Shown here piece by piece: positions 59,052-64,000 of a stretch of DNA of 64,000 bases. A model generated the notes under the pieces. The model had not been told where the DNA came from and searched no databases. It saw nothing but the letters and a program-made list of their open reading frames with translations. This stretch comes from JAGWBF01 sp965116325 (GTDB taxonomy: Bacteria > Chloroflexota > Dehalococcoidia > Lucifugimonadales > JAGWBF01), in the NCBI GenBank assembly GCA_965116325.1, contig OZ220675.1, positions 186,001 through 250,000 of the forward strand, given 5' to 3'. The translations under genes were made by a program, and so were the position numbers. Position 1 is the first letter of the stretch; each line of letters begins with the position of its first letter.

Positions 59052-60188
59052 ATGAGTCAAATTGAGCTGGTGCGGTCGGGGTCACGCCTGGCTGAAGTAG
59101 TTGACCACATATCGAGGGCGCCACGAGTTTCAGTTGACATCGAGTCGAACGGGTTCTTCAGATATCATGAACGTGTCTGCTTGGTGCAGCTTTCATCCGG
59201 CGATTCCGCCTTCGTTGTTGACCCACTTGCAATAGAGGATTTTCGATCTCTTGGGGGGCTCCTTGGTGACCCATCGGTGGAGAAAGTTTTCCATGCGGGC
59301 GACTATGACCTTCGTAGCTTTGACAGGGACTGGGGATTTCGGGTGAACAATATATTCGACACCAGTATTGCCGCATCCCTTATCGGCTCCCAGCAGCTAG
59401 GCTTGCAGGCTGTGGTCGAGGAGTACGCAGCGGTAAAACTGGAGAAGCATCGGAACCTCCAAAGGTCAGACTGGACGAAGCGCCCCCTGAGTTCTGAATC
59501 GCTGAATTACGCTGCCAGCGACGTCCTACACCTTTTGAGGGTCCGAGAAGCTCTGTCAGAGCGTCTAACCCAACTGTCGCGTTTCTCGTGGGCAAAGGAG
59601 GAATTCGAACGTCTGGAGGGTGTGCGATACACCCCTCCGGACCGCGAATTGGCTTTCCTCTCCATCAAGGGCAGCCGCGATCTAAACGGGGGTGGTCTGG
59701 CTGTACTGCGGGCTCTGTGTCAATTTCGCGAACAGGAAGCCGAACGCCTCGACCGTCCCGTTTTCAAGGTCATGGGAGATTCTGTGCTGGTCGAACTGGC
59801 GGCCAACCCCTCGGCTGAGCTTTCGACGATCAAGGGGCTGGGCCGGTTCGGCCGCCCACCTGGCGATAGGGCCCTGAGACGTGCAATCACCAAAGGAGTC
59901 AGGTCTTCCCCTGTCACACGTCCGAGCCGGACGCTGCATCGGGAGCCCCAGACTGCGGCGGAGCGAGAAAGAGCCAGAGATCGGTTAAGGACTCTCAAGA
60001 AGTGGCGCATCCAACTAGGCGAGGAACTAAAGTTGGACCCAAGTCTGTTGTGGCCAGCTGTGAGTTTGGAACGTCTATCCCAACATCCCGATAGTTTGCA
60101 ATCAGAGCTCGCCAGTGCTGAAGTTCGTAGCTGGCAGAAGGGCGAGTTTGGTTCGGCGCTTAAGAAAGTGCTCGCGACTCTCAGCTAA
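59052..60188 (+). CDS. rnd: Ribonuclease D
   Basis: 378 residues from the ATG at 59052 (a TTG at 59040 is also possible; neither has a strong Shine-Dalgarno). The DEDDy exonuclease domain shows VSVDIESNGFFRYHERVCLVQLS (D-x-E), FHAGDYDLRSF (Asp) and LNYAASDVLHLLRVR (Y-x3-D). An HRDC domain follows at residues about 215-290 (LAVLRALCQFREQEAERLDRPVFKV), then a basic C-terminal part. It trims 3' ends of tRNA and other small RNAs. It is monocistronic, with its own promoter. Confidence 0.92.
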   Translation: MSQIELVRSGSRLAEVVDHISRAPRVSVDIESNGFFRYHERVCLVQLSSGDSAFVVDPLAIEDFRSLGGLLGDPSVEKVFHAGDYDLRSFDRDWGFRVNNIFDTSIAASLIGSQQLGLQAVVEEYAAVKLEKHRNLQRSDWTKRPLSSESLNYAASDVLHLLRVREALSERLTQLSRFSWAKEEFERLEGVRYTPPDRELAFLSIKGSRDLNGGGLAVLRALCQFREQEAERLDRPVFKVMGDSVLVELAANPSAELSTIKGLGRFGRPPGDRALRRAITKGVRSSPVTRPSRTLHREPQTAAERERARDRLRTLKKWRIQLGEELKLDPSLLWPAVSLERLSQHPDSLQSELASAEVRSWQKGEFGSALKKVLATLS

Positions 60189-60409
60189 GGCGCTTCACAG
60201 CAACCCCTTGAGCCTACTACTGGCCATGGCCCCACAGGCAGAAGGGTGCCAAAGCTCCTCGGAAAGCCTCCCCTGGGTGCAACAGGTACTAACCGCGTTC
60301 AAGTAAGGTCCCTACCTGGTGACGCCAATTGACAGAGCTTGCGCACATAGCCTAACCTCCTAGCGCAACGCCGGTATCACACCAATACGCGCTTGGGAGG
60401 CAGCACGCT

Positions 60410-61357
60410 ATGGGAACAATAGTAGGATACGGTAAATTCGTGTACGAGGCCCTGGAAGAGTGGGAGCGGCTTCCCGAGGGGTGGAGGCTGAAGGAGTGCC
60501 CTGGTGTGGCGGTGGACTCCCAGGACAACATATTTGTGCTTACAAGAGGTGAGCACCCCATCATAGTGTTCGACCGGGAGGGCAAGTTCCAGCGCTCTTT
60601 CGGGGAGGGCATGTTCAGCGAGAACCGCACCCATGGTCTGTACGTCGGCTACGATGATTCTGTCTGGGTGGCAGACGACGGCCTGCACACTGTCCAGAAG
60701 TTCAACTCCAGGGGTGAGCGCCAGTTCGAGATCGGAGAGCGGAACAGCCCGGCTCCCAAGTGGGGTGGGCAGCCTTTCAACCGCCCGACCTCGGCCGCCG
60801 TCCGGCCCAGTAACGGCGACATATACATCTCCGACGGCTACGGCAACGCCAGGATACATGTGTACTCGGGCGAGGCCGAATACAAGTTCTCCTGGGGAAG
60901 CTCGGGGATCGATCCGGGGCAGTTCATGCGTCCCCACAACATCGCCATCGACGACAACGACAACGTATACGTAGTGGACCGGGAGGCCCACCGCGTACAG
61001 GTCTTCGATGCCGAGGGCGAGTACAAGACCATGTGGAACAACATTCACCGGCCCGACGCCATGGTTCTGTGGGGCGACCACATATACATCGGCGAGCTAA
61101 ACGGCATGGGAGGCTTGGACGATGCTCCGGGCCTGGGACACAGGGTGGGCATCTACGACCTGCAGGGGAATATGGTCTGCCGCTTCGGGGACCCCGAAGA
61201 AGGGGAGGGCCCCGGGCAGTTCATTGCGCCCCACGGCATAGCTGTGGACTCCCACGGGGACATTTATGTGGCCGAAGTTTCTTACACCATCCGCGGTTCC
61301 AAGATGGACCCTCCCAAGGAGCTGAAAAGCCTGAGAAAGTTCGTCCGCCAGTGGTAG
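60410..61357 (+). CDS. NHL-repeat beta-propeller protein, PAL-like
   Basis: 315 residues with six NHL blades, e.g. CPGVAVDSQDNIFVLTRGEHPIIVFDREG, FMRPHNIAIDDNDNVYVVDREAHRVQVFD and FIAPHGIAVDSHGDIYVAEVSYT. The His residues at blade entries (RPHNIAI, APHGIAV, THGLYVG) resemble metal ligands of peptidyl-alpha-hydroxyglycine alpha-amidating lyases, a common top-hit family for such cytoplasmic proteins. No signal peptide is seen. The start ATG follows TTGGGAGGCAGC. The nearby HMGS-like and thiolase genes lie on the same strand, 71 bases further. Confidence 0.85.
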   Translation: MGTIVGYGKFVYEALEEWERLPEGWRLKECPGVAVDSQDNIFVLTRGEHPIIVFDREGKFQRSFGEGMFSENRTHGLYVGYDDSVWVADDGLHTVQKFNSRGERQFEIGERNSPAPKWGGQPFNRPTSAAVRPSNGDIYISDGYGNARIHVYSGEAEYKFSWGSSGIDPGQFMRPHNIAIDDNDNVYVVDREAHRVQVFDAEGEYKTMWNNIHRPDAMVLWGDHIYIGELNGMGGLDDAPGLGHRVGIYDLQGNMVCRFGDPEEGEGPGQFIAPHGIAVDSHGDIYVAEVSYTIRGSKMDPPKELKSLRKFVRQW

Positions 61358-61428
61358 TTTGGGAGCCTCTCCCTTCGTTGACAGCTATAGGGGTGGCTGA
61401 TAGGATGGGGCCTACCTGTAGCTAGGAG

Positions 61429-62847
61429 ATGGACTTGGTCGGAATCAAGGCGTTCGGGGCTTACGTTCCCCGCTACCGCTTGGGCAAGGAAACGGCCGGC
61501 TGGGGCTCCTCCACCGAGAAGGCGGTCGCCAACTTCGACGAGGACAGCGTTACCATGGCTGTGGCCGCCGGTAGGAACTGCCTCAAGGGCATAGACCCTC
61601 ACCAGATTGACGGCCTGCTGTTCGCAACGACCACGCCTCCCTACGCTGAGAAACAGTGCTCGTCCATCATTGCCACCGCCCTGGACCTGCGCAGGGAGAT
61701 AAACACAGCTGACATAACTGGAGTCCTCCGTGCGGGGACCAGCAGCCTGAAGCTGGCAATGGACTCCGTAAGCGCGGGCTCCGCCAAGCAGGTGCTGGTC
61801 ATAGCTGCCGATGCCCGTCTCGCCGGACCCAGGGGAGACCTGGAGCGCAACATGGGAGATGGCGCCGCGGCCGTCCTGATCTCTGCCGATGGCAATGCGG
61901 CCAACCTGGAAGGCAGCTACTCCATAAGTGAGAACATGCTGGATATGTGGCGCTCCCAGGGAGACTCCTTCGTACGCACCTGGGAAGACCGGTTCATGAC
62001 AGAGGAGGGCCTGGAGCGCATCTTGCCTGACGCCGTTGCCGGATTCATGGGCAAGCATAGCGTGAAGGCCGGGGACTTTACCAAGGCCGTATTCCATTCC
62101 TCTGATGCCCGCCGACACACCCAGCTTGGCCGGAGAATGGGCTTCTCGGAGGAGCAGCTTCAGGACCCCCTGTTCGGGAGCGTAGGCAACACCGGGGCGG
62201 CCCATCCTATCCTTGGACTGGTCGGAGCCCTGGAGGATGCCCAGAAGGGCGAGCTCATCATGGTGGCCAGCTACGGAGACGGAAGCGACGTGATGTCATT
62301 CCGTGCCAATGGCTCGGATGACATAAATGGCGGCAGGACTCGTCTTGCCGAGCTGATCGAACGCAAGGTGCTCATTTCCAGCTACGAGACCTATGCCCGT
62401 TGGCGGGACGTCTGGACTTCCGATGCGGCAGCACGGCGCCCCGCCCCGGCGGTCCCATCCGTGACGGCCATGTGGCGGGAGTCGGACCAGAACATCCGCC
62501 TGTACGGGGCCAAGTGCACCAAGTGCGATGCGATGCAGTACCCTCCTCAGAGGATATGCACCATCTGCATGGCAAAGGACTCCTCAGAGCCCGTCCGCCT
62601 GTCGGACAAGTCGGGTGAGGTGTACACCTACTCCATGGACTACATTGCCGGCACCACCGATGTCCCCCTCGTCGTGACCGTAGTCAACTTCGAGGGCGGC
62701 GGGCGGATGCTGTGCATGATGACCGACCGGGAGCTGGATGAGGTGCAGGTAGGGATGCCCATTGAGATGACCTTCAGGAAGCTGCGGGTGGTCAATGGCA
62801 TACACAACTACTACTGGAAGTCCATGCCCAGGCGCAGCAACAATTAA
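61429..62847 (+). CDS. HMG-CoA synthase-like protein fused to a DUF35 OB-fold domain
   Basis: 472 residues. The first 340 form a thiolase-superfamily fold like archaeal HMG-CoA synthase (GIKAFGAYVPRYRL, TADITGVLRAGTSSLKLA, FGSVGNTGAAHPILGL). The expected catalytic Cys is replaced by Leu100 in GVLRAGT, so condensation through a thioester is not possible in the normal way. The C-terminal DUF35 domain has a zinc ribbon (Cys363, Cys366, Cys377, Cys380) and an OB fold that binds acyl-CoA. In archaeal acetoacetyl-CoA thiolase/HMGS complexes a DUF35 protein bridges the two enzymes; here it is fused and the thiolase follows 23 bases downstream. Confidence 0.88.
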   Translation: MDLVGIKAFGAYVPRYRLGKETAGWGSSTEKAVANFDEDSVTMAVAAGRNCLKGIDPHQIDGLLFATTTPPYAEKQCSSIIATALDLRREINTADITGVLRAGTSSLKLAMDSVSAGSAKQVLVIAADARLAGPRGDLERNMGDGAAAVLISADGNAANLEGSYSISENMLDMWRSQGDSFVRTWEDRFMTEEGLERILPDAVAGFMGKHSVKAGDFTKAVFHSSDARRHTQLGRRMGFSEEQLQDPLFGSVGNTGAAHPILGLVGALEDAQKGELIMVASYGDGSDVMSFRANGSDDINGGRTRLAELIERKVLISSYETYARWRDVWTSDAAARRPAPAVPSVTAMWRESDQNIRLYGAKCTKCDAMQYPPQRICTICMAKDSSEPVRLSDKSGEVYTYSMDYIAGTTDVPLVVTVVNFEGGGRMLCMMTDRELDEVQVGMPIEMTFRKLRVVNGIHNYYWKSMPRRSNN

Positions 62848-62870
62848 CATAAGCATTGGAGGGGTAGATC

Positions 62871-64000
62871 GTGCAAGGTATAAAGGACAGGGTGGCCATA
62901 GTTGGAATGGGGTGCACAAAGTTCGGAGAGCGTTGGGATGCCAGCGCCGCGGACTTGATGGTCGAAGCTGCCTACGAGGCTTATGAAGATGCGGGAATCG
63001 ACCCCAAGGACATAGGCGCCGCATGGCTGGGCACCGTTCAGACCTTCAGGACGGGCCAGCCCCTGGCCCAAGCCTTGAAGCTGGACTATGTGCCCATCAC
63101 CCGCGTGGAGAACGCCTGCGCAACAGCTACCGATGCCTTTCGTAATGCCAGCTACGCTGTAGCTGCCGGCATCTACGACATAGTGCTTGCCTTGGGAGTC
63201 GAGAAGCTGAAGGACTCGGGCTTTTCCGGCCTCGCCATATCTGAGGGCGTGGGCAGCGAGACGGCGCCTCCCACGCCTCCTCCTTCCCAGTTCGCCATGG
63301 CTGCGACCAGGTACTTCCACCACTACGGTATTCCCTACGAGGAAGGAAAGAAGGTCCTGGCCCAGATCGCTTCCAAGAACCACCATAACGGCACCCTGAA
63401 CCCCAAAGCCCACTTCCAGCGTGAGGTCTCGGTGGACCAGGTTATGAACGCTCCCATGGTGGCGTGGCCCCTGGGCCTATTCGACTGCTGTGGAGTCAGC
63501 GACGGCGCGGCGGCAGCCATCATCACCACGCCGGAGATCGCCCGCACCCTGCGCCAGGACTATGTGCTGGTGAAGGCCCTGGGCCTGTCGGTGGGCTCCT
63601 TCGGGGTCCTCCGGGACGACTGGGACTTCGTCCACTTCCCCGAGAACGTCAGGGCCGGGCAGGCTGCTTACCAGGAGGCGGGCGTCTCCAATCCCAGGGA
63701 GGAGATCGACCTGGCCTGCGTCCACGACTGCTTCACCATAACGGAGCTGGTCATCGCGGAGGACTTGGGGTTCAGCCCCAGGGGTCGAGGCCGGGAGGAT
63801 GTGGAGGCGGGGAATTTCACCCTGGAGGGCGACTTGCCCATCAACACCGACGGCGGGCTGAAGTGTTTCGGCCATCCCATCGGCGCCAGCGGCATCCGCA
63901 TGATCTACGAGGTGTACAAGCAGCTCCAGGGCAAGGCGGGAGACCGCCAGCTCAAAAAAGCGGACCTGGGGCTCACCCATAACCTCGGAGGCAGGCCCGG
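62871..64000 (+). CDS. Thiolase-family protein (acetyl-CoA acetyltransferase-like), cut by window end
   Basis: 376 codons are visible from a GTG at 62871 with GGAGGGG upstream; the 3' end is outside the window. RVAIVGMGCTKFGER starts the thiolase fold, the acylated Cys83 is in RVENACATATDAFRNA, GVSDGAAAAII precedes the second half, and the His/Cys catalytic motif appears as CFGHPIGASGIRM. This is the SCP2-type thiolase subgroup that pairs with DUF35 proteins. It probably forms a complex with the preceding HMGS-like/DUF35 fusion. The acyl substrate is unknown. Confidence 0.92.
   Translation, partial: MQGIKDRVAIVGMGCTKFGERWDASAADLMVEAAYEAYEDAGIDPKDIGAAWLGTVQTFRTGQPLAQALKLDYVPITRVENACATATDAFRNASYAVAAGIYDIVLALGVEKLKDSGFSGLAISEGVGSETAPPTPPPSQFAMAATRYFHHYGIPYEEGKKVLAQIASKNHHNGTLNPKAHFQREVSVDQVMNAPMVAWPLGLFDCCGVSDGAAAAIITTPEIARTLRQDYVLVKALGLSVGSFGVLRDDWDFVHFPENVRAGQAAYQEAGVSNPREEIDLACVHDCFTITELVIAEDLGFSPRGRGREDVEAGNFTLEGDLPINTDGGLKCFGHPIGASGIRMIYEVYKQLQGKAGDRQLKKADLGLTHNLGGRP

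Noticed and set aside
58838..59065. A 75-codon plus-strand frame before rnd
   Set aside because: Its TTG start is the -35 box of a strong promoter, and the frame overlaps the rnd start; no domain is visible. A short leader peptide from a later ATG cannot be excluded.
1..64000. tRNA-Sec, selA, selB or selD in the window
   Set aside because: I looked for a long-acceptor tRNA with a TCA anticodon and for the protein families; none was seen.

Overview
The window is about 60% GC, densely coding, and reads as a chromosomal segment of a bacterium, most likely Chloroflexota (Dehalococcoidia or SAR202-like). This placement is inference. It rests on the mix of a DUF2229/BcrAD activase, MaoC hot-dog pairs, an LLM-class flavin oxidoreductase, thiolase and OB-fold/HMG-CoA-synthase-like pairs, soluble NHL-repeat proteins, a DUF1800 protein and a seven-iron ferredoxin. 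UGA is the ordinary stop of many genes (alaS, fabF, tyrA, the DUF58 gene), so the genetic code is standard. There is no prophage, insertion sequence, CRISPR array, rRNA operon or replication origin.

Layout. 1-10.2 kb, minus strand: a 2-hydroxyacyl-CoA dehydratase-type pair with a TetR regulator, a YdeI-like protein, ferredoxin, ruvX and alaS. 10.3-15.5 kb: a small SWIM zinc-finger protein, tRNA-Gly(CCC), and an acs-folC-fabF run. 15.5-20.2 kb: pcrA, two MaoC proteins, GNAT and Nudix. 20.4-22.5 kb: a rhodanese with an in-frame UGA, a 1-kb stretch without a clear gene, tRNA-Thr(CGT) and a lipoprotein. 22.7-26.3 kb: a DtxR-family regulator divergent from an iron(III) binding protein and fused permease. 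26.3-32.8 kb: a TPR protein, the MoxR-DUF58-transglutaminase module and a cupin. 33-41 kb: amidohydrolase, LLM oxidoreductase, tyrA-aroA-gmk-lipA and a HAD phosphatase. 41-47 kb: amidohydrolase, polyprenyl synthetase, metS, a thioredoxin-fold protein and rsmI. 47.3-54 kb: alpha/beta hydrolase, a peroxiredoxin with an in-frame UGA, DUF1800, NHL, methyltransferase and an NCS2 permease with an extra C-terminal domain. 54-58.7 kb: a carbohydrate cluster (methyltransferase, MGH1-like glycosidase, GT4, peptidase S51, sugar nucleotidyltransferase). 58.8-64 kb: RNase D, NHL, HMGS-like and thiolase (cut by the window end).

The most notable observation is two independent genes, a rhodanese (20462-20824) and a peroxiredoxin (48211-48675), that each carry one in-frame UGA exactly at the catalytic cysteine. 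Each UGA is followed at SECIS-like spacing by a stem-loop with G in the first two loop positions, and each frame then stays open through the rest of a conserved domain. Both are best read as selenoproteins that simple gene calling would truncate. The Sec machinery (selA, selB, selD, tRNA-Sec) is not in the window.

Other points: two genes (ruvX and the GT4 glycosyltransferase) whose conserved N-termini can only be reached from a CTG or other non-standard start; a permease fused to an RsbW-like ATPase-type domain; an iron transporter without an adjacent ATPase; an in-frame 21-bp repeat in lipA; and an extragenic palindromic repeat present twice in opposite orientation.
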